Of a stretch of DNA of 64,000 nucleotides, positions 1 to 11,546 are shown piece by piece. A program made the translations under genes and the position numbers. The notes beneath the pieces are model-generated. The model had not been told where the DNA came from. It worked only from the letters and a program-made list of their open reading frames with translations, and did not search any database. The stretch covers positions 1,178,001 through 1,242,000 of the forward strand of contig NW_026570243.1 in NCBI RefSeq assembly GCF_019649055.1, written 5' to 3'. Every line of letters begins with the position of its first letter. Positions within the stretch are counted from its first letter, which is position 1. Origin of the DNA: Paramacrobiotus metropolitanus (lineage: Eukaryota; Tardigrada; Eutardigrada; Parachela; Macrobiotidae).

Positions 1-54
1 GCAGTTCGGTCAGATTCTTTCCAGTGGGTTGTTATGACGAGGCGTTGGGGTTTT

Positions 55-205
55 GGGTCAGACTGCCCAGCATCCGATTGTGTTTTGTCAGTTTCTGTTG
101 GATGGTAGTACTGCTGCCCATGGGATTAATAAATCCATACCCCCCACGACTTCGTCTGTTTGTTGGTTGCTTACGTTAGGAGCAGAAGCACGTTGGCAAT
201 AATGT
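55..205. repeat. 151-bp direct repeat, copy 1
   Basis: This block recurs, identical as far as I can read it, at 491-641 (offset 436). In both copies one plus-strand frame is open through the repeat and ends at the same TAA; the shared peptide starts GQTAQHPIVF and ends AEARWQ. I do not recognise it. It could be the 3' end of a mobile element or a duplicated terminal exon. The ends are not TG..CA, so it is not an ordinary LTR pair. Confidence 0.85.
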
Positions 206-490
206 GAAGGATTTCTCTGGCAGGGAGAAATCTGCTTATTATTGACAACCGGATCGTGACCTAACAGTTTCAGTATTCCGGATACGGGTCACCATATAAG
301 CAACAGCGGCAATCGGCGGAGCCTTCACTTCAACGCATTTTTTATTTCCGCCCACCCGCCCTGCAAGTTCCATGCTTTTCGATAATTGCTGTTGTTTTCG
401 GTCTGATGTGATGCGTCTTTGCTACGATTATTTTGATTCATTAGCGGATATTTCCTTGCTTTTTTTTTCCGTTGTTGTTTTTCCTGTGAA

Positions 491-641
491 GGGTCAGACT
501 GCCCAGCATCCGATTGTGTTTTGTCAGTTTCTGTTGGATGGTAGTACTGCTGCCCATGGGATTAATAAATCCATACCCCCCACGACTTCGTCTGTTTGTT
601 GGTTGCTTACGTTAGGAGCAGAAGCACGTTGGCAATAATGT
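491..641. repeat. 151-bp direct repeat, copy 2
   Basis: Second copy of the 55-205 repeat, separated from it by 285 bp of unrelated sequence. The open frame in this copy extends upstream to an ATG at 372, giving an 88-aa reading frame. Its length alone does not make it a gene. Confidence 0.85.
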
Positions 642-963
642 ATCTTTACGTGCACAGGCGGTGCACTTAAACTATTGGTACGCACTGACCCATCAGAGTT
701 GAACTACTAAATAATAACCACAAGTTTTTTGTAAGAACAGAAGTGGCGCAAAAATGTTTAAGACGTAAATTGAGAACAACATTCATTAAATAAAAAGATG
801 TCTTATCCACTTCATTGTTTGTGCATCAAAACTGCGATTTTTAAAGTACACTTGATTCTGACAGTTTTACATTTAATAAACACTGGACTTCGAATTGGAG
901 TTGCTGCATATCCACTCATACGCATAGCGCTATACGGACGTGGATGTAGGACCTTTATGAAGT
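642..963. other. intergenic, no gene seen
   Basis: AT-rich sequence with only short open frames. It may contain the 3' untranslated region or a last small exon of the minus-strand receptor-like gene that follows, but I could not support one. Confidence 0.4.
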
Positions 964-2325
964 CTACTCCACAGTTACGGTTCCATATCGTTGGACAGAT
1001 TTTTTAAGGAGCTTCAGTATTCGTCTCGACTTTGGTAGATCGTCTGTTCCATGATTGTCAACTTCATGATGATACCATGCACTGAGAACAGCTGACTGCA
1101 AATCGGGTATGTGGCGCTGGCAATAACTGCCCACAAGGTACACGACACTTTCCAAAATCAGAACGGGAAACAGCATCCGGGCCTGTGCTGTAAACGGTCG
1201 CGGTGGTATACAGTGCGCAATGGTGAAATTGGTCAAATAGAATCCGTGCATTAACGACGTGATGCAGGTCACGTTGATGACGGTGTTCAGTTCCCGGCTC
1301 GCCCACAACCATCGTGCCGCGGTCACCGTCATACATTCCTTGTTCACGTGCGCGTCACTACGGCGGCGGAATTTACTGACCGAGACATACAGCTGCAGAG
1401 CATATATCTGGGCGGCAAAAGGACTGGCCGCCAGTACAGCGCAGGGTACGACAAATGCAATGATCCATACCACTTGGAACCCTAGGCGACGAGTTTCCGG
1501 CTGCCAAGAAAGAGGACAGAACCTTAACATTACGGTCAAAACAGTGTTTCTTTCACTGGACACTCTTAGCTACATTAGCCAGACTTGTGTTGGTTTTTTT
1601 CGATAACATCTAACGTGATCGTAACAAATATTAATTTAATGTCAAGGACTAATAAGATCAAATGTATGTATTACCAGTATGTACGAGTACATCTAGTGAC
1701 CATACTCCGAGTGCCCCAGGGGTTTCTCTGCTCAACGATTAGATTAAGTAGGTTAATGTTGAGATTAGATTAAGGTTTAGATTAACTGAGTAACCTAAGC
1801 TAAATTAAAATTCAAAGAGGTAAATTCGAATATTTTTCGAATTTGTTACATATGTAAAGTGGTTCAGTAACAAAACTTTCCCTATTTCAAATTTCAGACG
1901 GATAGAAAAGTCCATGATCGCTTTTTCTAGCTATGTAACAAATTCGAAAAATATTCGATCGAAGCCGGTGAAATGATCGAAGCCCGTAAACCATTCAACC
2001 ATAGTAATTTTGAGTGTTATTTTGGAAATACAAAAGCAAAAAAAATACAATACTTTGTATGTGCAAAAACGAAGCGTCAGTGTTATTACTAACACATTAC
2101 CACACCTACCACGGAAGTAAATTCAAAATCTTTTGTGAAAATCGTAACCACTGTCAACAACAGGCCTCTGAACAGGACCAAGGACAGTAGTCCGACCACA
2201 AAACGATTAACAGTCTGAGTAACTTTCCAGATTTCCTTAGTCAGTAAACGGGGTGAATATTGTCTAGCACCGTCAGCCTCCCGGGCACAGTAAATGAGAT
2301 GATAGCGATTGCGTATTGTCTCCAT
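964..2325 (-). CDS. multi-pass receptor-like gene, partial (possibly gustatory-receptor-like)
   Basis: Two minus-strand coding blocks look like parts of one membrane protein. The upstream block (2325 to about 2112) reads METIRNRYHLIY, then TKEIWKVTQTVNR followed by a long hydrophobic helix, and ends at a GT donor. The downstream block (about 1572 to 964, acceptor CTAATGTAG) has a hydrophobic helix near WIIAFVVPCAVLAA, a basic loop, ARWLWASRELN before another helix, a further helix near LFPVLILESVVYL, and a basic tail. Helices preceded by a charged LW..LN-type segment recall insect gustatory receptors, but I see no TYLVVL-like C-terminal motif. The N-terminal exons were not found and the joint between the blocks is not proven. 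A divergent GPCR is the main alternative. Confidence 0.4.
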
Positions 2326-3324
2326 ATTCGCATTATCGGGTATGTTGGCTTGGTGTTGCGTTTTAAAGTGTATACGAAAAATAAATTACGTACACGGTAC
2401 ACTAATAGATTATGCAAATGCTTTAAAGACATGCATGAAAAAAAAACTTTTAGGAAGTCTCAGTTCTTATTAAAGACATTCTTCCGTATTTTACCCACAA
2501 TATTCTACGATAAATTTGCCTATGAATGAGTCAGTACAAGTACGACAGAAATCAATCGATGCGCCGCTGCGTGTATCATGTACTGGATCCTGGATGTACC
2601 GTATACCGAGTTTGATGAAATACAAGCGAGAAAATCAATACAGTGCATGAGTACCCCACCGTGCGATGCGACACTTGAATGTATATGCAACAGTATTGTA
2701 GCATTAAAATGGGGAAGCCGTTAGAAGCAGCGAAAATTTATCGTTTTTAGAGTAATAATTACTGTATGTACAGACTACTGTACGTTTACTGTACTGCACG
2801 CCGTAACCCAGAGAGATGTATTGACACCAGATTTCCTAACAAACTCCAGTTTTTGCACCTTTCCGGTACCGTGGACAGTCCAGTCTGCAAATGATAAAGA
2901 TCGTCGCCAGATTGTTTTAGCGGGAATGTCAGCAAAGTGACCGTTTAAGCTCCCACGCTCTTGCCCACCGAATGAAGATTAAATTTTACGGTCGCAAAAC
3001 ATCTGCAACTTGCAACCACGGTTCGGTTAATTTTTCAGCCGATAAATTAGCCTGAGAACTTTTACCTTGTAGTATTGTACCAACTTGTATGTTTTCTAGA
3101 AGAGAGATACGTACAGTGTTAAAATCAACGGTAAAATGTCATAATTCTTTAAAGGTCATTTTGGTTTTCAGCGAGTATTATCTGTAGAATAACTATCCAA
3201 GTTTTCTAAAACCCATCAATATTTTATTTGTTCACACTGCGACATAACAGTCAGTCATTCCACTACGGCGAGCATTGCACAATCAAGAATTCAGGAAACA
3301 ACCAAAATCACTATTATCAACAAC
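2326..3324. other. about 1 kb without a supportable gene
   Basis: AT-rich intergenic sequence. N-terminal exons of the receptor-like gene would lie at its left edge, and the 3' region of the PC-esterase gene at its right edge. I see no RNA gene or repeat. Confidence 0.4.
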
Positions 3325-3330
3325 TTTATT
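3325..3330 (-). terminator. candidate poly(A) signal AATAAA for the PC-esterase gene
   Basis: TTTATT on the plus strand gives AATAAA on the minus strand about 200 bp after the stop codon of the esterase gene. The position fits; nothing else confirms use. Confidence 0.4.
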
Positions 3331-3530
3331 CTTGCCCGGTAAAGCTCCTAAAACCGCGGCAGCATTGCATTTAATAATTGCAAGGCTAATGCGCTGCGTA
3401 AAAAAGTTATTTTGAAGTTAAAAAGTTCCAAGTTTTCTTATTGTTCTCTTAAAATGTCAAATGAATTTATTTCTTCTTGTTACACGTGTTAAGAAAGGTA
3501 TTCAGTCAGTAGAAGTAAAACGCAAAACTT

Positions 3531-5487
3531 TTATACACACAAATAGATCCAGTTGATTTCAGATTTGTTTCGCCGGACGCACATTCTTCGCAAGATTGGA
3601 AATCTCTTATACAGATAAATACTCGCGCAGATTTCTGTCATAATTGCAGTCTTCCAGAATTTTCGGTTTAAGATATTAATTAACCGTAAGCTTCCTTCCG
3701 GCATGTGTACAGTTGTCATTCCGAACTGCGCGAAGAATTTGGCAAGCAAACTACAACGCAGTTTGTTAGCTGTGCTGATGATACTTGCAGCCTTTTCAAC
3801 AAACGCTCTTACGGTTTCGATAAGTAGCGTTCCCGGGTGTACATGATCGCGGAAATGCTCCATATGCTGTAAAGCGGTGTCATGGGCTGTAGTCCACACG
3901 TTGAGCCGATGCTGTTCAGCCACGCGGAGCAGTTCGCGGCCAAAAATTTCTACGTATTCGGCGCTACGGTTATGCTGTGTCCAGTTGTCAAAGGTCACAT
4001 TCGGGTTTATCGGAACTATAAACACGTGTACAACTGGTGCATGTTTTCTCTTCAAAATTATGATTCTGTTCGCACTTGTCTGCATCAAAACAGCCGTGGT
4101 GTTCATTCGAATATCCCGGAGAAGTCGCGAAGTAAGTCCAACATTTTCTGGAAAAATGAGAAAGAATCAGGGTAAACAATAGCAGAATGTAGCGTTAACG
4201 TACGGAATATTTGCAACAGTGCCACAGTGCACTGAAGACAAAAGAAAACGCCAAACAAAATTAATGCACTATTAAATTTTTTATCGAGCCGCTTATAAGA
4301 TGTACATGCAGTCACTGTGTGCTACATCGATATTTAATCCATTTACATGTATCTTAATGTACACATACCAAGGAAATTATTTAAATTTTTCCCCCCACGC
4401 TTGTCCACTGACCACTGAAAAACTGCTTGTGTATTTCGTCATTAATTTCAGAATGTTCACGTTCTACTATCCACGACTGCGGAAAATTAAAAGCATAATT
4501 CTGCCCTAGAAATTTGCGGTACCGCTCCGAATCCAAGTAAAACATACTGCGGCGGTTGACGAAATCCGTACTTCCACTGCGCCACAATCTGTCGGCCTTC
4601 TTCGGGGAATCGACACCAATAAAATTCCTAAAATTTCGGTAATCGAATTTTTCAAAAAAAACGATTTTAAATGGCCTACTACCTTTTCCTTTCTTTTGTG
4701 TTTGTTAGCATATACCAATTTTGTTTTGGTTAGGCGGTCGTGGTAAAGCACATTTTCGTAAAACTGTTTAGGATGGAAAGTTGCGCCGCTAAGAAGGCTT
4801 CGGATATAAGAAAATAGGTCCCGCATTCTGGAGTCTCCAAGAAAAGCCACTGACTTGCCGAACAGACCGGCTTTCAACGACCTGCAGATATACTGTATCT
4901 GTAGATGAAACGGTGGATAGTTGTTCGAAGGCCAGAATATACTGCAGATAGATAAAGTTATGCAAATTCGGTGTACGAGCGTATATAATGTAAAACAACA
5001 TAAAACTATACGTCAAACAAAAACAATTCTAACTTCCGTTTGCAGTAGGTGCTGTTTTATTTTAAAATAGCTTGTTTTCATGCAATGATTAGATATTTTT
5101 TTAGTCGGGATTCACTTTAACTCTGATTTAAACGAAACTTTCAGAAAGAGCAGCGTACGGCAGGGTTTTGTTCAGGTCTCCGAAAGCACATGCATTTTCG
5201 CTTCGTTGCATGTTCAGCAGATAATCCACGCATAGCGGATGTGGTGGCTTAATATCTCTGAGGAGCTCCACAGCACCATTATTAATATTCCAAATGTTTA
5301 ACGGGACGGTGGTTGTGTTGAACACATTCTCAGCGAAATGTATGGCAAAATTAATCGGCAATAAAACGTTTAGCCAGTTGAGATCAACATAGAAGGTAAA
5401 ACATAAGCACAATGAGAACAACACTACATAAATACAACATTTCCGGTTCATCGGGACCTGACATTGTCTGAAGCTTAGAATTTGCAT
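3531..5487 (-). CDS. type II membrane PC-esterase, CASD1/NXPE-like catalytic module
   Basis: Five exons join in frame with GT-AG borders: 5134-5487, 4683-4898, 4523-4627, 4416-4476 and 3531-4147, giving about 450 aa. An N-terminal signal anchor (CIYVVLFSLCLCFTFYV, residues about 18-35) implies a Golgi or ER lumenal enzyme. Residues about 135-150 carry FLGDSRMRDLF, the serine block of the SGNH/PC-esterase fold. VLLGFGA is the next conserved block, and FRDHVHPG near residue 345 supplies the D-x-x-H pair, so Ser-Asp-His are all present. CASD1 transfers acetyl groups to sialic acid, but its multi-pass acyltransferase half is absent here, so this could be a stand-alone O-acetyl esterase or transferase. 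The start is the first ATG before the anchor. The fold is well supported; the substrate is unknown. Confidence 0.75.
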
Positions 5488-6277
5488 ATAACCGTAGAAA
5501 TTTAATACACTTAAAAATTAACCGTTGGAGTTAGTTAAAGTGGCACTTCTCGCCTGTTGCATAACAGCTGAAATTTGGATGCATTAAGATGAGCTGCTCG
5601 TCGAGATGTCGGTGCATGTAGCAGTTTGCTTGGATTTTTTTGTTTTCAGACGTGCCTAGTGAGTCGTGGTTATGATACGTCCAACATCCGTTTTCGGTTG
5701 TGCGCCCAAGCGCATGCAACCACAGTACGTATCAAAAAATAACATGTACCCTAGGTAATAATTACCTGCAGTCTGCAGATACCCCATACTGTCACAATCG
5801 CATTGGAATTATTTTGTACTTTAGTTTTTAGCGCGTTTTAAGTAAGCACTACTATACATACATGATACATACAACAAGCTGAAAGAACCAACTGGAGAAT
5901 TATCACTACGCATTATGAAAGTGTGAAGACTTTTCTTTAAAAATATCTCTTATTTGCTGAAGCGGAAGCGGCAAGCACAACACTACTGCGTCAGGTTACT
6001 ACTGTACTACATTCCTAAATACAGCGGTTTAACTATACCAGAATTTGCAAGTTGCTTGTATGCCTAACATTGTGGTAGTTAATTTAACTACAGGAGAGTT
6101 CACAGGTCAAAGAAAAGATTTTCAGACTCCACCAAGCATAACATTCCATAATTATAAGCGCTACTCACCCGTCTAAGGCTATAGATTGTCTTATCAATAA
6201 TACTTTTACCTTATAACCTGAACATGATGTTGGCGCAATACGCAATAATAGTGTAAAACTTTTTCTTCAACGAAAAA
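5488..6277. other. intergenic between the esterase and gene A
   Basis: AT-rich shared upstream region of two divergently transcribed genes. No convincing coding sequence or strong TATA element was seen. Confidence 0.4.
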
Positions 6278-8081
6278 ATGAAAGCTGTACACGAAATTAT
6301 TGTGAGTATCAGTTACGTTACTGTCGTAAAGCTTACAGGGATTAACAGTTTTAACTCTACTTTGGGATTGATATTTTTGCTGTAGGTTTTGTGTACAGCA
6401 ACAGTAATGCTGACCGCTATATCCGCCAGTATTATACCACAAGACTTCCAGTTACTGAAGCGACTACTCCAGTATAAATCCACCAATGCCGTCTCCGTTC
6501 GAAATACCGCGCCGGCGACTCTTGCGGTGCCGATCACGACCACCGAACTCTCGGTGATTGTCGCGCAAACCGACAACCTTCCCGTAATGAACGACTTTTA
6601 CAATACTATCTACACCGGCAACCGTACGGTCGACGTTAAACTACGCCAAACCATCAGCGCCGCCGTTCCTCACTTACAGAAACTGGCTGCTAATCGCACT
6701 GATAAACTGTCCAAACAACGCGCTCTAGTCCAGTTAGCAGTGGAACTACAACCGCTAATTGGACCCATTATCCGCAGCTATCCTAATCTAACAGCGAATA
6801 TTACCTACCCGAATAAAGGGCCGATTATTAACAATTTCAACCGAACAGCTCGTGGTAAGCATTACTTTACTGTGACGCAAGAAAACGTCCTTAGCGAATT
6901 ATGTACATTAATGCATTATTATAAACTAAATCTTTTTTGCAGATTTATAAATTATTTACAACGTGTATGCATGCACGCTTTTACTGGCTATTTTGACTAG
7001 AAATAAAAATTTTATAGGTATCAAAACTTGTTTTGCGAGTAGAATCTTTATGATCTTGTTAAGCGTCTTTTAGTTAACCAATCTTTTTCTTGTAGGAGGA
7101 TATGGCGGAGGCGGCTGGGGCTGGGGCGGAGGTTGTTGTAAGTATCAGTTGCGAGATATAAATACATAGAGGATCATATGTATTATTTTCAGCATAACGG
7201 TGAATACAAAATATGTGTCTGTATTGAATGAAAGCCGTTTTTTCTGTTCCAGGTGAAGAGCCTGTAAGTCTGGCAGATGAATTGCAGGAATGACCTTTTA
7301 TTTGATTAGCTAACAAGTCGAATAATCGGGTATGTGATATGTGATCCTGTTCTGATTTATTAGCATGTATTCGTGCTGGAAAAAGGGTGGGGAGGAGACG
7401 ATCACGATGGGCTGGTATGTTTTTTCTCTTCCGGGTAACTGAAAGGTCTTCCTCAGTTTCGATCCTTGGGAATTTATTTCAGCTGAGCTACTTGCTGGCC
7501 AATAAAGGTGGTTTAGGTGGAAATTCGGGTAAGCACGTGTAACCTCTAGAAAGAATTCAATGCTTCTCCGCTTTTCAAACATTTCGGCAGGCACTGTTAC
7601 AATTCGGATGTTTTTAGACAATTACAATTACTGCTACAATTCGGATATACAAATTTGGCATGATTTTGGTTTTTATTTGCAGACCTTAACACGCTTTTGC
7701 CGGTACGTATGACGTGGTTTATTTGGATCAACCGATTCGTTGTTTCTTCGTGGTATGAAATGCTGCTCAATCGGGTTCACTGTTACAGCTCCTGTTTGGC
7801 TTGATTGCCTTGTTAATTATGAGTAAGTACCGTACCTAAAATCCTTAAAAAAAAACGGATATAACCAAATGAACAACAAAATTGGCCGATAAAAAGTTTG
7901 AAAATTATGAATTCTTATGTAGAAGTTTTTAAACATCAAAATTTGTCTATGAATATACGGCAAGATACAAGATGTGGCTGTTATACGTTTCCCCTCAAAT
8001 GGGGTGTGCTACAAAAGGTGCCGGAAGCATCATCCGGATGCTTTTATTTTCCTTTTATTATTTATAGAGCTGCCAACTTAA
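6278..8081 (+). CDS. gene A: secreted/membrane protein with Gly/Trp block, unknown family
   Basis: Nine exons join in frame: 6278-6301, 6386-6854, 7096-7137, 7253-7263, 7364-7414, 7483-7528, 7683-7702, 7789-7822 and 8068-8081, giving 236 aa. The start begins MKAVHEII and continues into a typical signal peptide (VLCTATVMLTAISAS). A helical, Asn-glycosylatable domain follows, with conserved blocks near TDKLSKQRALVQLAVELQP and FNRTARG. Exon 3 encodes a Gly/Trp run (GGYGGGGWGWGGGC), exon 5 an acidic GWGGDDHDGL, exon 6 a Gly-rich segment, and the last exons NTLLP followed by a hydrophobic helix LLFGLIALLIM and KLPT. The same exon pattern and phases occur in gene B at 31.7-33.4 kb, which validates the model, including the 11-bp exon. 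I recognise no known family. A C-terminal membrane anchor is likely. Confidence 0.75.
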
Positions 8082-8645
8082 ATCGCCCGAGATCGCTTGG
8101 GAAAGACAACAAATTTCAACAAAGAAAGGAGCACATTGCAACAACCGAATGTGTCTATGTATATTTGTTAACTCAGTTGGTGCAAGGTTTATTTGAAATA
8201 ATTCTCCTATCTGTTGTCATATGACTGATGTTTGGACAATGCGAAATTGTTTTTCTCGTTTTCTACATTTTGTTATATTTTTTGTTCTTGTTTGTTTTTG
8301 CATTTTGGTACCTTACAGTTTTTAATGGGTATTGCTTACTACAAGAACGCAAAGTATTATTAGGAAACTGTTAATGGTATCCTGTTAAATGGGATTCTGC
8401 GCACGTACGCGTAGCAGATACAAGGTACTATTACTATACATTGTTATAGTAAAAAAATGGCAGTTATTGACTACGACATTCCGATCCACCGACGTCGACA
8501 GCAGTAAGCACCTTTGTTTCGTACCCGATGCGAAGGTACTGCATGTGCAAACGCAAGTACTCTACAAAGCGGTAACAGCTGCAAAGCGGTCCCGTTATTC
8601 ATTGACGTGGTAGGCAAAGGAACAAAATTCATAATCGGGAGAGCG
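8082..8645. other. spacer 3' of gene A, retroelement target region
   Basis: AT-rich sequence with no supportable gene. It ends at the insertion point of the LTR element. Before the insertion it was continuous with 28411 onward. Confidence 0.6.
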
Positions 8646-8649
8646 CTTT
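8646..8649. repeat. target-site duplication CTTT (left)
   Basis: CTTT directly abuts the outer end of the left LTR. The same four bases abut the outer end of the right LTR at 28407-28410, the size expected for Ty3/Gypsy integrase. Confidence 0.75.
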
Positions 8650-9023
8650 TATCAGCAGCACAGCACAGAGGGCTCACGATCGTGAGTGAACGAGGCTTTA
8701 TTGTGTACAACGGTAAAGCATGGGCAAAACGCATGGCAAGTGGCCAGCGCGAGGGGCAAATCATGACTAAACTGGAATGAGCGGCTGAATGAGCCGTAAC
8801 ATAGAAAAATGCCTATCGGCAGCACTGGGCAGATCCAACACGAGCGAACGAACGCTGATTGGCCGAGACGTAAAGCCGTAGGTGTGGCAAGGCGTAGCCG
8901 AGCCTGAGTCGAGGCCGATACGGCGTACGATAGCGAGTGCGACTCCGTGTGTGAGTCTGCACACCGGAAGCTGGGCTGTCGCTGGCTGCCATCTCGTAGG
9001 CTGCCATGGCGACCGGCCTGACA
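8650..9023 (-). repeat. 3' LTR (left copy, 374 bp)
   Basis: It matches 28033-28406 with a single G/T difference (GTGTGTG against GTTTGTG near 8950). The ends form a six-base imperfect inverted repeat, TATCAG and CTGACA on the plus strand. It contains a perfect 14-bp palindrome CTCACGATCGTGAG at 8673-8686 and a minus-strand AATAAA at 8697-8702, about 50 bp from the LTR end, where a poly(A) signal is expected. Confidence 0.93.
8697..8702 (-). terminator. LTR poly(A) signal AATAAA (3' LTR)
   Basis: TTTATT on the plus strand. Its position near the end of the LTR on the coding strand suits 3' processing of the element transcript. The same signal is at 28080-28085 in the other LTR. Confidence 0.55.
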
Positions 9024-11546
9024 TGCCTCTGGGCGGGAGTCCGAGCCCCTGCGAAGGACCCGGTCTCGTACCGTCCCAGTGCCCGTTCCGCACAAGACCC
9101 TATTGGGGTCTGTGGCTGCGCCTCGGGGGTGTCCGGTGTGGATGTCTCCGGTCCCGCGTTTTCCTCCGGATCCGTGGTGGCGGTACAACTCACGGCAGAA
9201 ATCCGAAGGTCGGTCGGGTTTCTTGTTGGACCGGTGTAGGCTTCTGTTGATGATGATCCGTAACGGCGATAGTAAAAGTAAAAATAAAACATCAATCTCT
9301 CTCTCTCTCAAATTAAATTTTAATTAAACATCATTTCATGGTCAGAAACAACAAAAAAAAATCAAAGTCTTTGGTCCGGGTCTTTGGTCCGGGTGCTTAT
9401 TCCGACAAGGACGACGTCCGTCTCCGGAGTCTCCTGTCCAACAGTTGTCCGGTCATCCGAGTCCGAGGCATCGGTTCTCGGGATACCCGATGATACCGGT
9501 TAAACTTCAGCGTAGGGTCGGGTAGGCCGGGCTTAAGCCTACCTCCGACCGAATGACTTCGGGTTAGACATGGATCTCCGTAAGCCGGGTGAGAAACGGG
9601 CATGAAACTCACATTCCGACCGGGAATCCTCCAGTTAAGGTTGAATGGAACCACCGTTGCCGGGGTTCGTACGGTAAGGTGAATGGTGAGGCACCGTCGC
9701 GGTACGCGAAAGCCGTAAGGCATCCTCTCTAGGTTAGGAATAAGACCTATTGGGTCTTCTTACAGGGGAATCTTCCGGTAAAGTACCGGTTTTCCGGGGT
9801 TTCATCCGGACAAAAACCGTAATTTCACGTCCTGTCGCCTATTGGGCTACTTGGGCCGGTTAATGTCAGGCTTTAAGGGTCTGAGCTGGGGTAGCCTCGG
9901 TATATGAGGGTTAGCCTCGGTCAGAAAGTTAAAGTCCTTTTGCAGCCTCGGTTGCTGAGGTAGAGTCCGGTGAGACCCTTGGCTGCTTCGGCAGGTCGTG
10001 GCTACGCGATATGCTGGATATCTGGTCCGGGCAAAAACCCTATTAAGGTCCTCTGTCACCTATTGGGCGACATCGGGAGGGTTTGTGCTGGACTTCAAGG
10101 GTCCAATCCAAGGTTCATCCTCGGTGAAAAAGTTAAAGTCCAGTTGCAGCCTCGGCTTCAAAGTTAAAGTCCGATAAAATGTTCGGCTGCCATGGTAATG
10201 TCATGATGAAAGGTCCTGTTCGGACAAAAACCCTGTGATGATCCGCTGTCGCCTATTGGGCGACATTGGAAGGGTTGATGCCGGACTTTGACGTCGAATC
10301 CAGGGTCCAAAGGGTTAGACCCGAGGGTAGCCCTGGTTAAAAAGTTAGTCCTTTGGCAGCCTCGGATGCTGATTCTAAGTCCAAGAGCAGCCTTGGTTGA
10401 CGGTCTGATAGGGGATCCATCCGGGCAAAACCCTCTAAATAGCCCTCTAGCACCTATTGGGCGCTGAGGATAGGGTTGCTACCGGGATGTAAGGCCTCTG
10501 GGCAGGATCCGAGCCCTGTTGATCCGGTAAAAGATGTCTCTGGGCGGGGGTCCAAGCCCCTGTAGGTTTAACGATAATGCTCTGGTGGGAGTCCGACCTC
10601 CATGGTCGGTGATGCCGGGAGTCTTCACCGGGCGACTAGCAAAAAGCGTGCAGAAAGAGGCTTTCCTGCAGCTGTATCAGACCTAATTGGGTCTAAGCCG
10701 CGAGGTAGGCACTCTAAGGTTGTAAAGACGGGGTCCATTCTGGTCCGCCCTTCTGGTTTACCGCGGGCTGCTAAGCTGTGCTAGAGACCTATTGGGTCTC
10801 TGCAAGCAGCGTCGAGGTAGAGATCGTGGTTGGCACGATCTGCGAGGTGGTTGAGGGTTACCGGCGATCTGCGGGGCCTCTAGCTGTATCCCTTATTGAG
10901 GGTCCAGCTAGTAGCCAGATCGTGGTTAGGGGCTGCGATCTGCAGTTCCTTCGCTGAGATATCCACGGACAGCCGTGCTTATGGCTGACTCTGTGACTTT
11001 CTTCGGTAGGAGAAGTGGTTAGATGCCGCGGTCTGCGGGCTTAGGCTAAAGACTCCGTTCTGGGCCGGTGATGGTAGCCGATCATGGCTAAGCCTACAGT
11101 CTGTGGCTCCAAAGCAGAACGTGGTTGGGGCCCGATCTGCGCCGGGGGTTAAAGGTAGCAGAATGTGGTTCTATCTGGTATTAAAGGGTTAGTGCCGGAG
11201 GATCCGAGCCTTTTGACGGATTCTGTCCGGTGGAAACCTCGGAAGACATACCGGTACGGTGCGTCCACTGAAATTCTGACGGGTGCACCCGTGATTACCG
11301 GGTTAATCCGGGGAATCCGTTCCGTAGGGTTCGTTTAGGCTTAGTACAGGGATGGGTTAACCCCACGTATCCCTTATTGAGGGTCCGTATGGGTAGCAGA
11401 TGTGGTTACCCTGCGATCTGTGGGATTCTTCAGGTTTTGTCCGGGTAAAGTTCGTCAACATCCCTATTGTGGATGTCGTCATGTCCATTTGACCGGTTTT
11501 ACGGTAAGCCTAACCCTATTGGGGTCCGGCTACCGGTGAATCCTAG
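9024..11546 (-). other. repetitive, hairpin-rich 3' non-coding region of the element
   Basis: This 2.5 kb lies between the last ORF and the 3' LTR and holds no long frame on the coding strand. From about 9800 to 10620 it is made of at least four degenerate tandem units of 193-221 bp, recognisable by a CAAAAACC-like anchor at 9811, 10032, 10225 and 10426, each followed by a TATTG-loop hairpin. From 10.8 to 11.5 kb a second motif recurs (GATCGTGGTT...CGATCTG), forming stems such as 10821-10828 with 10834-10841 and 10916-10922 with 10936-10942. It looks structured rather than decayed, and may serve RNA folding, packaging or export. Confidence 0.7.

Noticed and set aside
8652-9311. Long minus-strand ORFs (up to 219 aa) across the left LTR, and the equivalent at 28035-28481
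   Set aside because: They run across the LTR boundary into unrelated DNA and are by-products of its GC-rich composition.
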